Shown here: positions 11,759 to 22,128 of the stretch, in pieces
How the letters are laid out: each line of letters begins with the position of its first letter
Numbering within the stretch: position 1 is the stretch's first letter
NCBI GenBank assembly: GCA_035048815.1
Contig: JAUCBN010000042.1
Span: 6,200,001-6,264,000, forward strand
Direction of reading: 5' to 3'
Origin: Abelmoschus esculentus
Taxonomy: Eukaryota > Streptophyta > Magnoliopsida > Malvales > Malvaceae
DNA length: 64,000 nt
Made by a program: the position numbers and the translations under genes
Notes under the pieces: model-generated
What the model saw: only the letters and a program-made list of their open reading frames with translations
Told to the model about the DNA's origin: nothing
Databases searched by the model: none

Positions 11759-11813
11759 TCCTGTTGAATCGATCTTTAACAACGGCTGGGGCAAAGCGTC
11801 TGTAGGTGGCCAT
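11759..11813 (-). pseudogene. ORF X remnant, first ~18 codons (element B)
   Basis: MATYRRFAPAV starts at 11813, equivalent to MATYNRF in H and C, and is lost at the rearranged patch after a DRFNR segment. The rest of the gene, about 1.5 kb in C, is deleted. Leader and TATA-like box upstream are kept. Confidence 0.75.
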
Positions 11814-11934
11814 GAGTAAGTAGATTGAGAGTTGAGGTTCTTGGAGATTTTCTTTCAAGAGTTTCTGAAAATTGCAAGAAGGCTTGTAAGTAGGTAGAGA
11901 ATATTGTGAGACCAAGATTAGCAGATTCTAAAGA

Positions 11935-12212
11935 AAACAAGAATGCAAGAGTGAATAGTTCAAGAGGTAGAGATTACTTATATAGGCCTCGACCTTGTGA
12001 CCGTTTTAACCACAAACCGTTTAGTAGCCTTTCAACTTTTACTTTCGTTTACATTTACTACCGCGGCGGAAATCTTGGCAGAATAGTTGTTACGCTGTTT
12101 CTACCCGTTGGGACTGTTGTGGCTCTGACACTATTTTACTGCCTCGACAAACTTCTTGTTTTGAACTATTTCTCCTTTATTCTTGCTTATTGTTCTACGA
12201 AAAATTAAACAA
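11935..12212 (-). promoter_or_regulatory. Internal promoter-like block upstream of ORF X (element B)
   Basis: The minus strand reads GAGGCCTATATAAGTAA (TATA near 11979..11984), then the conserved leader CTATTCACTCTTGCATTCTTG. TATA to ATG is about 168 bp, as in H (165) and C (164). Promoter activity is inferred. Confidence 0.62.
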
Positions 12213-12295
12213 AAACAAGAGAATTAATTAAAGTAATATAAAAAATTAACTTTAAACTAAACTAATATTAATATAATAGTAAAAAAAGAGGAGAG

Positions 12296-13200
12296 AAATT
12301 ATGTCACTGGTGGAGTGTATGCAAATGCATCTCCCAAGGTGATCATCTCTTGTTGTCCAGAATGATTCTTTAAGTGTTGGCCATTGGCTTTATGTTCATC
12401 CCTTTTTGTCATGATCTTCACTGCACCCTATTTGTCTGGATAGTGTGATATTCTGATGATTTCCTCCACATCTTCCTTAATTTTCCTACGAAAAATTCTA
12501 CCACAACAAATAACTAATTTTTTGCAGAGCATGCTGCCCAACAGTGGCTGTTGAAACAAGATACCTTTGTGTCTGCATTTGTGGTGTAAAGGGCTTTGCA
12601 TTCTTCTGCATCATCATACCTTTTCAAATTGTGGAAGGTATTGAGTTTGACTTGTTGGTCATTTGCCCTCATAGTCAACTCTTCTTTTTCCACATCAATT
12701 AATGTTCGTCCAGTCGCTAGGAAAGGTCTCCCAAGGATGATCGACGCATTCCCATCTGCTTCACAATCAAGGACAAGAAAATCAGCAGGAAAAATAAATT
12801 TATCTATTCTTACTAGTATGTCCTTGATTTTTCCTTCGAGTTATACGTATGATCGATCCGCAAGTTGGAGCATCACATTAGTGGGTTTTGCCCTTCCAAT
12901 TCCAAGATTTGAAAGACAGATTTGGGCATTAGATTGATGTTTGCTCCAAGGTCGCATATGGCCCTACCTTCATAGTGGTTACCAATTGCACAAGGTATTG
13001 TAAAGCATCCAGGATCTTTCAATTTTGGTGGCATGCGATTGTGTAGCATTGCCATGCATCCTTCTGTTGCAGCCACTGTTTCAAACTCATCTAGCCTTTT
13101 TTTCTTAGATATAATAGCTTTCAAGAACATAGCATAATTAGGAATTTGTTCAATTGCCTCTACAAAGGGTAAGTTAATGTGGACTTGCTTTAAAATATCA
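12296..13200 (-). pseudogene. Athila-type aspartic protease and polyprotein end (element B)
   Basis: This is a retropepsin-like domain for Gag-Pro maturation. A long N-terminal segment includes KRLDEFETVAATEGCM and MPPKLKDPGCFTIPCAIG. The active site is ICDLGANINLMP (about 12935..12975), the DLGA form typical of Athila-type elements. The frame is continuous with gag apart from nonsense codons, then is lost near 12873..12890. Beyond that, homology to the C copy continues in other frames down to YTPPVT-stop at about 12299. No RT follows. Confidence 0.82.
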
Positions 13201-14999
13201 AGAAATTTCTCTAATTGATGGTCCTATTTTTGCTTTTTCAATCTTTGTGGAAAGGGTGGTGGTGGTCTCATCTCTTCTAGGTTTTCTTTGGTTTGGAATT
13301 TAATACCTAGAATCACTTTGTTTGTCGTTGTCTCAGCAGCTTGTTCAGGTACTACCGAGCTTTCTGCTGGGGTAGTGTTTACATGTTCAGTTTGTTCAGC
13401 ATCCAAGTCCTCTTTTTCTGGTTCTTTTGGTGGGACTTTGGCTGTTGAGCTTTCTACCTTCTCTTTCAGCTGTAGACCATTTCTAGTAATGATTGCTTTG
13501 AACTTTTCATGGCCCATTACCTTAGCAACTTCAGTATTGCTAGGTAATCCTCCTTGTGGTCTAGTATTGATGTTCTGGGCAAACTGCCCAACCTGGGTTT
13601 CCAGTGCCTTTGTTATTACCTCTTGATTCTGTAACCTCATCTCAGTCCTATTTATAAATGCATATGTTCTTTTGATGAAGTTGTTGTTCTCTGCTATGTA
13701 TGATTCAGTTTTCATAATGAATACTTTCAGAGAATTTTCCAGAGAACTTACAAGCTGCTGCTAATGCATCTGCTGCTGCGGCATAGGTTGCAGGACTCGC
13801 TGCTGCGGTAGATATTGTATTTGTTGCTGGAATTTTGGGGGTTGAGTAGTTGGATTTAAGGCATTGTTTGGATTGCTCCATGAAAAGTTTGGATACCTCT
13901 TCCATTAGGAGTTATAAGTGTTGGACATCATATTGTTTCTGTTATAGTTTCCCACATACATGTTAAACTCTTGATTTTGCATACACTCAGAAGAATTGTG
14001 GCTACCTCCACATAAATTGCAAAAAGAATCAATGGCCTTAACCTCATGTGTGTTCTGCTGTAGTTGCATATTTTGTATCATTTTAGTTAGAGAGGCCAAT
14101 TGTGCTGCCACTGAATTTGATGTTTCTAATTCATTTAATATGGCTTGGTGTCTTACTTTTCCTTGCCTAGATGTAGGGAATTGAAAATCGTTTTTTGCGA
14201 GTTTATTCAGTATCTCAATAGCTTTCACAAGTACTTTATCCAGGAGTGTTCCATTTGCCGAGGCATCTAACATCATCCTTGTCGGGGCATTGGTGGTATT
14301 GTAAAACATTGTCACTTGTGTCCACAATAGAAATCCATACAATGGGCACTTGTGTGATAACTCTCTGTAGCGCTCTCATGCCTCGTACATAGGTTCATCA
14401 TCAGCTTGTCGAAAAGGAGTAATTTCATTACGAATTCTATTATATAAATTTGTAGGATTAAAGCGCGTAATGAAATCTTGGCATAATTCACACCAAGATC
14501 CTATTGATCCTGTTGGAATGCTATTTAGCCAGGTTTTTTACCTATCCCTCAATGAATACGGGAAGAACTTCAATCTTAAGACATCCTCATGGACTCCTTG
14601 AATTTTGAAGGAATTGCAAATTTCCATGAATGATTTAAGATGTTGTCTGGCATCTTCTGTCATTGACCCACCAAACTGTCCAATAGTGTTTAGTATATTG
14701 AACATGACAGGTTTTAGCTCAAAGTGGGCCGCTTGTAGTTCTGGTGTAACTACTCTAGGGTCCAATCCATTTAAATCTTCCTCTAGGAAGTCTCTAACAG
14801 TTAACTGTCGTGGCTATGGGGGTGGGGGAAGGCCTCCATTGCCGGCAAGTAAGTTATGTTCTGCTTGGTATCCTTGATGGCCTGCCATAGCTTCTTGGAT
14901 TTGTCTCCTCAACCTTTGATGTATCCTTTCGATTTTTGGATCTAACTCGTATAAAGGATGGGTATGGTTGGCCCTGGTGATACACCAAAAATAAACCAA
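13201..14999 (-). pseudogene. Athila-type gag (element B), one frame with several stops
   Basis: The capsid (Retrotrans_gag-like) segment at 14765..14538 contains HFELKPVMFNILNTIGQFGG and FPYSLRDR. A zinc knuckle CNLCGGSHNSSEC (CX2CX3HX4C) lies near 13985..14030. A Gln/Asn-rich C-terminal region follows. All pieces (14999..14814, 14765..14538, 14342..13905, 13715..13224) are in one frame, so damage is mainly nonsense. The Met codon used by H (24366..24368) is ATC here (14979..14981), so the native start is also lost. The frame continues into protease. Confidence 0.85.
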
Positions 15000-15060
15000 A
15001 GTAAAATAAAAATAAAATAATTAAAAAGCAAGAAAATAAAGAAAACGAAATTTAGTTTTC

Positions 15061-15080
15061 AATCCCCGGCAACAGAGCCA
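15061..15080 (-). other. Primer binding site, tRNA-Asp type (element B)
   Basis: The minus strand reads TGGCTCTGTTGCCGGGGATT six bases from the LTR end. The Athila-type tRNA-Asp site TGGCGCCGTTGCCGGGGA differs at two positions. Confidence 0.8.
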
Positions 15081-15086
15081 AAAACT

Positions 15087-16421
15087 TGATGCGTTTTAGA
15101 TATGTACAATTTTGGTGCAAGTGAACAAGTTGCCAAGTAATAAAGTGATAAGTATCAAGTATCGTCTCCACGGGGATTGATCTACTTAATATGCTTCCTT
15201 CAATCTTCTTTCTCTGTAAAAGAAATAAAGTAAAAACAAAAGTGAATAGGTTGTGATTGAACTAAATAATAAAAACTAAATGAAGATAGAAAAAATAAGA
15301 TAAATAAGGTGGCCAGGATCCAGTTGTGTTGTATAGTGGATTTGATCAACTCGTTTCTGTCCAATACAATTGTACAACACTTCCTCTGCAGATTACTGCC
15401 TTGACAGTGAAGATACTCGCCCGTCGCGGCAATCTCTTACTCTTGGAAAGACTTTATCAAAGTTCGGCAAAGTTTCCTTTAGTGCCTTTGCTTATCTCTA
15501 AGTCAAAGTACTGTTGATGATCAGTCCTTGATGATACCTCTCTGCGTGAATCAATTATAATCACCAACCAATCTCACATTTATTTTAGCCGCTGAAACTC
15601 TTAACCTATCTCTAGGCTGAGTTAGTGTTTCCCAATTGAAATACCATACTTATTCCTTTCGTGAATCTAACTCTCTCGATATTAGATAAATGGATTACTT
15701 ACAAACTTCTCTCTCGAGCTTGAATGCAAGAACAAGGAATGGAAAATAATAAGCAAACTTTGATATTTTATTGTATTGGAAACAAGAAACAAAGTTGACT
15801 TACTCACACTAATACTTTACAACCTTCACCTAAGCCTAAACAAAATTAGAACATAGTGTAGAAGAAAAGAAAATCTAAAAGATGAAATCTAAGCTCTCCA
15901 ATTCTATGAATTGGCCGAATATAATCTATGCTCTTTTCCTTGGACGACTAGGTCTTATATAGGCTTGGCCTATGACAAACCTTTACTAAGTAGAATACAA
16001 CTTGGAGTAGGGAACAAGACATGTACATAAATCAAATTTTTCCAAGTTTATTCCTTCTAGAAAGCTTTCTCGCGTGGCCTTGTCTTTGGGCTTTCCACGT
16101 GCTTATCCAGCTTCAATCCTTAGGCTTCTTGTCCAGCAACGTTCTCATTTTTCACCTAAGCTTGCCGGCCATATTGCTACTTGTCCTCTTGCTGTCTCGG
16201 TATCAGGTCCTGTCTGGCCTTAAGTTGCTGCTATGGCAATACTTCTTCCTACACAGATATAAAAATGCAGTAAAGTATGCATTTTCTGTAAATATTATCT
16301 TTAACAGCAAAATCCCTAAATATACCATATTAAGTATATATGCATTGGTCCAAGTAGATGTAGAATTGATGATTAATGCTCATGAAAAGTGTAGAAAGTG
16401 ATAGTGAGTTGAGCACTTATC
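15087..16421 (-). repeat. 5' LTR of element B (1335 bp)
   Basis: The minus strand runs from TGATAAGTGCTCAACTCAC (16421) to AAAACGCATCA (15087). It pairs with 9793..11135. A TATA-like CCTATATAAGACC lies near 15955 and probably marks the U3 promoter. Confidence 0.9.
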
Positions 16422-16526
16422 AGTTATTAACCCTCATTGTCAACTCTTCTTTTTCCACATCAATAAGAGTGCGTCCAGTGGCTAGGAAAGGTCTCCCCAT
16501 GATGATCGGTGAATTGTCATCTGCTT
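16422..16526 (-). pseudogene. Protease middle segment (element H) between insertions B and C
   Basis: Minus-strand translation gives [16 protein letters not shown] and then EELTMRV, matching C at about 17490..17565. This ~100-bp island is all that separates B from C, so two independent insertions hit the same gene close together. Confidence 0.85.
16522..16526. repeat. Left target-site duplication of element C (TGCTT)
   Basis: TGCTT at 16522..16526 and 22129..22133 flank C exactly. Joining the flanks restores a protease sequence like that at 12755 in B. Confidence 0.92.
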
Positions 16527-17078
16527 TGATGAGTGTTTAAAAAGGCTATTATTTATTATTCTTTTCCTAAACAATGTGTACTCTTTGGCCAATAATTTGA
16601 ACTGATACATATACTTATTGCTCAATAATCTACATTTTACTGCCACAGCATATAAAGATGATATTTGTAAGAAAAGAAGACTTTATGGCTTGTTTTTGTG
16701 TAGTTGCAGGAATTACCTGCCGAGGAAGCAGTAGTGCCGAGGGCAGAACCAATACCAAGGCAGAAACATTGCCGAAGGAAGAAGCAATATCGCGGCAGCA
16801 GAAGTTCCAGTACTGATGCTGGGCGATTGAAAGAGAAAAATGAGTTGAGAATGCCTGGACCTGAAGCGTTTGGATTGGAGCTGATTAGCATGTGAAAAGA
16901 ACAATTCAAAGGCCACGCGGGAATAGTCTTCTAGATAGAATTAAACTTGGAACTATTATATTTTTATTACTTGTTTCCTACTCCAAGTTATATTCTACTT
17001 AGGAAAAGTCACCCTAGGTCTAGACTATGAATACATGAGTCGTCCAATGTATAGAGAGAGCCGAATTAGAGAGAAAGC
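16527..17078 (+). repeat. Truncated 5' LTR of element C
   Basis: It starts TGATGAGTGTTTAAAAAGGC and matches 20777..21328 with few differences. Homology stops at AGAGAAAGC and protease coding sequence begins at once. The missing 800 bp would be the downstream part of the LTR. Confidence 0.9.
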
Positions 17079-17852
17079 CCAACTATGCTAAATTCTTGAA
17101 GGACATTGTGTCTAAAAGGAATAGGCTAGGTGAGTTTGAGACAGTGGCAGCAACTAAAGGGTGCATAGAAATGTTACATAATCGTATGCCACCCAAATTG
17201 AAGGACCCTGACTGTTTCACCATACCTTGTGCGATTGGGAATAACTATGAAGTAAAGGCCCTATGTGACCTTGGAGCAAGCATCAACCTATTGCCCAAAT
17301 CAGTTTTCCAAAAACTCAACATAGGAAGGGCAAAACCAACAACAGTGTTGCTCCAACTTGCGGATCTATCATTTATGCACCCCGAAGGAAAAATTGAGGA
17401 TATACTGGTAAGAGTTGATAAATTTATTTTTCCAACTGACTTTCTTGTCCTTGATTGTGAAGCAGGTGAAAAAGCACCGATCATCCTGGGCAGACCTTTC
17501 CTTGCTACTAGACACATCTTAATTGATGTGGAAAATGAAGAATTGACTATGAGGGTCAATGACCAACAAGTCAAACTCAATACCTTCCATAATCTAAACA
17601 ATTCTGAGGATCCAAAAGAGTGCAAGGCCATCTATGCCACAAACACCAAATTATCCTGCCTTGGCAGCATGCTCGGCAGAATGTTTGGAAAAAGAATTAA
17701 ATCTACAACAGAGGCTGCACACAAAGAAGAATCTGATAAGAATGGACAACAATCATAGAAACATTATCCTGGCCATAAAGAGAGGGACAAATTGGGAGAT
17801 GCATTTTCATGCACTCCTCCAGTAACTTAATTTCTTCCCTACTCTTTATATT
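17079..17852 (+). pseudogene. Athila-type aspartic protease (element C), best-preserved copy
   Basis: An open frame runs from the LTR junction to a TAG at 17756..17758. Domain features are KDIVSKRNRLGEFE, the active site LCDLGASINLLPK (about 17264..17302), a flap-like region, ILGRPFLATRHILID, and a Cys-containing tail. Homology continues past the TAG in frame to CTPPVT-stop, so the TAG is a nonsense mutation about 25 codons short of the family's natural end. The gag N-terminal to it is deleted, leaving no native start codon. Confidence 0.85.
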
Positions 17853-17990
17853 ATTATATTAAGATTAATTTAGGTTAATAATTTTTAGAATTTTCTTTTT
17901 ATTTATTTATTTAAGTACATCATTAATTATTTTTTGAAATATTTTATCTCATATATTTATTTTTAGGATAATAAACCAAGAATAACAGAG
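17853..17990. other. AT-rich spacer after gag-pro (element C)
   Basis: No coding homology is seen. It corresponds to the spacers in H and B where pol would be expected. Confidence 0.7.
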
Positions 17991-18347
17991 AAACAGTGCA
18001 CAGCAGGATGTCCACTGCCGCGGCAGAGCACAGTGTTAGAGCCGCAGTAGTTATAACGGGCAGAAATAGTGTAACGGTTATCTGCCGAATTTTCTGCCAT
18101 GGTAGTTAATGTCAGTAGTTAATATTTAAAACGGCAGAAAAGCCAAATGGCTAGAAATCCAAAAGTCTATATCTGCCGAGGCCTATATAAGCAACTTCCT
18201 TGTTGAAACTATTCACTTTGCATTCTTTGTTAATTTTGTCAAATCTTCCTCACAATACTCTCTACAATCTTACCTCCATTCATGCATCTTTTTAGATCAA
18301 CTCTCAAAGAATCTCTCACTAACATCCCAATTACTCAAGAATCATCC
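17991..18347 (+). promoter_or_regulatory. Internal promoter-like block and leader upstream of ORF X (element C)
   Basis: The block contains a 12-bp palindrome CTGCCGCGGCAG (18015..18026), a TATA-like GCCTATATAAGC (18181..18192), and the leader ACTATTCACTTTGCATTC. ORF X starts at 18348, 164 bp past the TATA. Shared with H, B and D. Promoter function is inferred. Confidence 0.65.
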
Positions 18348-19888
18348 ATGGCCACTTACAACCGCTTCTATCCTGCCGCTGTTACTGAACGATTTAATAG
18401 ATCATTTGTTGCTCGGCAACTGTGGGAAAAGCACGGATTTCAAATCAAGAAAGAGGAGAATTTTGGCCATGACATGTACTTGATGGACAAAATTACATAC
18501 CAAGAATGGGAATTCTTATGCACGCAACCACGACCGGCTAATGCAACAATAGTGCGAGAATTTTACGTACATCTGCCGAGCGAGGGCAACCTATTTGTTC
18601 ACTACCGAGGAAAGCCTGTCTGTCTTGATGAAAAAGTAATTAATGATTTTTATAAAATCATACTCATCAGTAATCGACATGCCGAATTCATGGAAGGGAT
18701 CACCACCCAAGACTATGAGCTAATCAAGGATGACCTCTGTTATGATAATACACCATGGGAAACCGATACCCATAGAGGTTCAGTAACAAGGCAAAGCCTC
18801 AAGCCTGAGGCAAAGATGTGGTGCACATTTATCAATAGATACCTTATGCCTACTTCCCACAACAGCATAGTAGACCGGAAAAGATTAGTGTTGATCCACT
18901 CAATTATCAACAAGAGAAGCATCGATGTTGAAGAGATCATTCTCCAAGAAATTTATGATTACGGTAAGAAAGAACGAGGTTCTTTATATTTCCCTTGTTT
19001 AATCTCTTCCTTGTGCATTGTTGCAGGTGTTCCAATAGAAGAAACAGATGAATACAAAAATCAAAGACAAGACTGGATCAGAGAATTCTGCCATAGAATA
19101 ATGCAGATAACGCAAGCAAAACCAGTGCAGGAAACACCCCAACAGTTCACTACTGACTATACTGCTGGAGGGCAGTACACAGCAGATATGCCAGGCACTG
19201 CTGAAGCCCTATCTCAGCAGATCTGTACCAGGAGATTCTCCAGAGGATGACAGATATGGACCTTCGATAGCAATGATACATAGAGTATCAGAGAGACTTC
19301 AACAACACTCTCGTACACATGATAACACAAAATTTCCCCTCTCATGGAATGTAATTTCCAAAATTCCCAGCAAATATATTTGTTACTACCGCACCTTACA
19401 CAGAAACTACCCCTGCCCTAGGGCCAAGACCATTCTTCGCTGCAAGACCACAACAACAATTCCACGGTGCCGGACCATCCAGACCAGCAGACACTACTGC
19501 AGCATCTTCCACCAGCAGGCGACCATCAAAAAGGAAAGTTGTTTATAACTCCCCACCAAACCACCCCATCCCAATGGTCAGCCTCTCTAGGGACAATCTC
19601 TCTAGGTAGATTGATGAGTATGTCCATCACAACTCACCACACCATCAACAAGGAGTGCTATATGCCCATGCAGAAGGAGGAACGCACATGATGCAGACAG
19701 AAGTCCTTAGTGACGAAGAAGAAGGCGAAGAAGTCACTACCCCAAGGCCGAAGCCAACACCCAAAAGAGTACAGCCGCCTAGACAAGCAAAGATACAACA
19801 CTCACCAGGACAAGGGTCCAAAATAAAAGCATCGGCAGGAAAACCTACAAGAGCAGATGTTTTCAGCAGCTCTTCAGAATCAGAATAA
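18348..19888 (+). pseudogene. ORF X: plant retrotransposon accessory protein, frameshifted (element C)
   Basis: The start MATYNRFYP at 18348 is preferred to the upstream in-frame Met (18282) because H and B share it and the upstream residues are not conserved. A single frame gives 300 residues to 19250: segments include RQLWEKHGF, KITYQEWEFL, REFYVHLPS and a Trp-Cys-rich middle (KMWCTFINRYLMP). This resembles the plant 'putative plant transposon protein' domain (PF20167, recalled, not searched). After at least one frameshift, a Lys/Pro-rich acidic tail ends SSSSESE at 19888. Position after gag-pro is like the env-like ORF of Athila, but I see no signal peptide or membrane segment. Function unknown. 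Confidence 0.72.
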
Positions 19889-19929
19889 ATTACTACCTTG
19901 TTGTTTTTATTTATTTTCTTGTACTTGCT

Positions 19930-19978
19930 GTGAGATTTGAGCATTGAGGACAATGCACAGTTTGAGTTTGGGGGTATG
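19930..19978 (+). other. Second, internal PPT-like module (element C)
   Basis: GAGCATTGAGGACAATGC is followed by GAGTTTGGGGGTATG just downstream of ORF X. It closely resembles the true PPT module at 20733..20776. D has the same module at 61566..61604. Confidence 0.65.
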
Positions 19979-20331
19979 TGAGTGTACTGTCAAGGGTAGC
20001 CCACTACTGAGCGGCAATACCAAAAAAGGAAGTAATTTGATGCCTTAATTCAATTTTTTTTCTTTATACCCGCCATTACTTGAAATAATTGTCTTTACTT
20101 TTATAGTGTCTTACATCAGCTTTGCCTTAGTTTATTCTTTTGAGGCTTTAGAAATCTTTTTCCTTACCATGACTAGGTTCTGTTTTGAAGAAATAACCTT
20201 GTAATACTTAAGGAATAGAACTTAGAAGCTTACTATAAGGTTAGAATCAACAAACACTTTTGGGACTTGTTTGATTTAGGAATTCTTTTAATAAACTTAG
20301 GTAATAAAGACTTAGATTCTAAGGAATGTAA

Positions 20332-20482
20332 CTAAAGGTGCCTATCACTAGCTCTAGAAAATCACTCTTCTTCATGCTAGAGGTGCCCAAAACTGGCTCT
20401 AGTATGCCTAAGGAAAAGAAAGAAAAATAGAATAGATCTTAGAAGGAAGCACAACTCTTGAGGTGCCCAAAACAGGCTCAAG
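20332..20482 (+). repeat. Array of three 26-nt inverted repeats (element C)
   Basis: Units at 20332..20356, 20377..20402 and 20457..20482. Arms are CTAAAG/CTCTAG (one mismatch), CTAGAG/CTCTAG and CTTGAG/CTCAAG. The second and third share the interior GTGCCCAAAAC. Confidence 0.85.
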
Positions 20483-20732
20483 GGATTGATGTCTTTTAGA
20501 AGAGAAATAATCATTCCAAATCTACTTGTCTTGAACTTAGAGTTTATCTAAGAAAGCCTTTAATCAACCTTGTCCATAAAAACCCACACACTCACGTAAT
20601 CTTATAGTTTGTTTCCGAGTAGAAATCCTTGAGTAAACTAAAGGCTAAGACTGAAAGATAGACATAGTTATGGTGGGGAGAATAGATGGAAAAATAAGAC
20701 CAAGGAAGAATAAGGTTCGGCAATTTGATGTT

Positions 20733-20776
20733 TTGCATTGCTTGAGGACAAGCAACAGTTCGAGTTTGGGGGTATT
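20733..20776 (+). other. Polypurine tract module of element C
   Basis: TTGCTTGAGGACAAGCAAC (itself an inverted repeat, TTGCTTG/CAAGCAA) precedes GAGTTTGGGGGTATT, which abuts the 3' LTR start at 20777. Confidence 0.85.
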
Positions 20777-22128
20777 TGATGAGTGTTTAAAAAGGCTATT
20801 ATTTACTATTCTTTTCCTAAACAATATGTACTCATTCCTACTAATTTGAACTGATACATATATACTTATTGCTCAATAATCTACATTTTCCTGCCACAAC
20901 ATATAAAGATGATATTTGTGAGAAAAGAAGGCTTTATGACTTGTTTTTGCGTAGTTGAAGGAATTACCTGCCGAGGAAGAAGCAGTATCGAGGGCAGAAC
21001 CAATGTTGAGGCAGCAGCATTGCCGAAGGCAGAAGCAATGCCACGACAACAGAAGTTCCAGTACTGATACTGGGCGATTGAAAGGGAAAAATGAGCTGAG
21101 AATGCCTAGACCTGAAGCATTTGGATTGGAGCTGATTAGCACGTGAAAAGACCAAGTCAAAGACCACGCGGGATAGTCTTCTAGATAGAATTAAACTTGG
21201 AACTATTATATTTTTATTACTTGTTTCCTACTCCAAGTTATATTCTACTTAGGAAAAGTCACCCTAGGTCTAGACTATAAATACATGAGCCGTACAATGT
21301 ATAAAGAGAGCCGAATTAGAGAGAAAGCTTTACCCTAAGAATTGTGTTTTTCAATACAATATGTTCTAAGCTTTCTTAGTGTTAGGTGAAGGTTATTGAA
21401 TATTAGTGTGAGAAGATTGTATTTTATTTCTTTGTTTCAATACAATAAGAATATCAAAGTTTGTTTATCCTATTGTCATTCTTTGTTCTTGCATTCAAAA
21501 TCAAGAGAGAAGCTTGTAAGTAATCTATTTATTTAATATCGAGAGAGTTAGATTCATAAAAGGGGTAAGTGCGGAGTTGTAGACACTAACTCGACCTAAG
21601 TTAAGTTAAGAGTTTCAGCGGCTAAAAGAAGTATGGGATTGGTTGGTGATTATAATTGTTTCACGCCGAGAAGTATCATCAAGGACTAGTTATCAACAAT
21701 ATTTCGACTTAGAGATAAGAGGAATCATTTAAGGACACTTTACTGAACTTTGGTAATTTTTCCCATAAGCAAGAGATTGCCGCGACAAAGAACATTATCG
21801 TTGCCGAGACGATATCTGCAGTACTGCCGAGGCAGTGCAGTGCCATTGTATTGAACAAGAACAGATCAATCGAATCCACTATATGACACAACTAGATCCT
21901 ACTCATTCTCTCTATTCGTTCTCAACCTTTTATTTTAAGTTTTTGTTCTTTAATTATTCAACAAATCTTTTACTTGTGTTTTTATTTTATTAACTTTAGG
22001 AGCAAGAAAGAAGAATGAGGCATATTAAGTACACCAGTCCCTTTGGAGAACGATATTCGATAAATACTTATCATTATATTACTTGACATGTATACTTGTA
22101 CCTAAATACGCTTTTTATACACGTGTCA
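20777..22128 (+). repeat. 3' LTR of element C (1352 bp)
   Basis: It starts TGATGAGTGTTTAAAAAGGC and ends TTTTTATACACGTGTCA. It contains GTCTAGACTATAAATACATG (TATA-like, about 21275) and blocks shared with the other family LTRs, including a TACTGCCGAGGCAG motif near 21825. It belongs to the TGATGAGTG subfamily with D. Confidence 0.92.

Larger units (their letters stand above)
9793..16421 (-). mobile_element. Element B: Athila-like non-autonomous retrotransposon with both LTRs (6629 bp)
   Basis: B has LTRs at both ends (9793..11135 and 15087..16421), a tRNA-Asp type primer site (15061..15080), gag and protease in one frame (with nonsense codons), a noncoding spacer, the internal promoter-like block, a deleted ORF X, a hairpin array and a polypurine tract. 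A 5-bp target duplication with one mismatch brackets it. Pol is absent at the same point as in H and C. It lies in the protease gene of H, in the same orientation. Confidence 0.92.
16527..22128 (+). mobile_element. Element C: Athila-like non-autonomous retrotransposon lacking 5' LTR end, primer site and gag (5602 bp)
   Basis: C is bounded by a perfect 5-bp target duplication. It has a truncated 5' LTR (16527..17078), protease, spacer, internal promoter-like block, the longest ORF X in the window, a PPT-like module, a hairpin array, the polypurine tract and a complete 3' LTR (20777..22128). The 3' 800 bp of the left LTR, the primer site and gag are missing, so this copy cannot replicate. It is in H's protease, in the opposite orientation. 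Confidence 0.93.

Noticed and set aside
18282..18347. Upstream Met at 18282 as the ORF X start
   Set aside because: The 22 residues before MATYNRF are not conserved in H or B, whereas MATY is.
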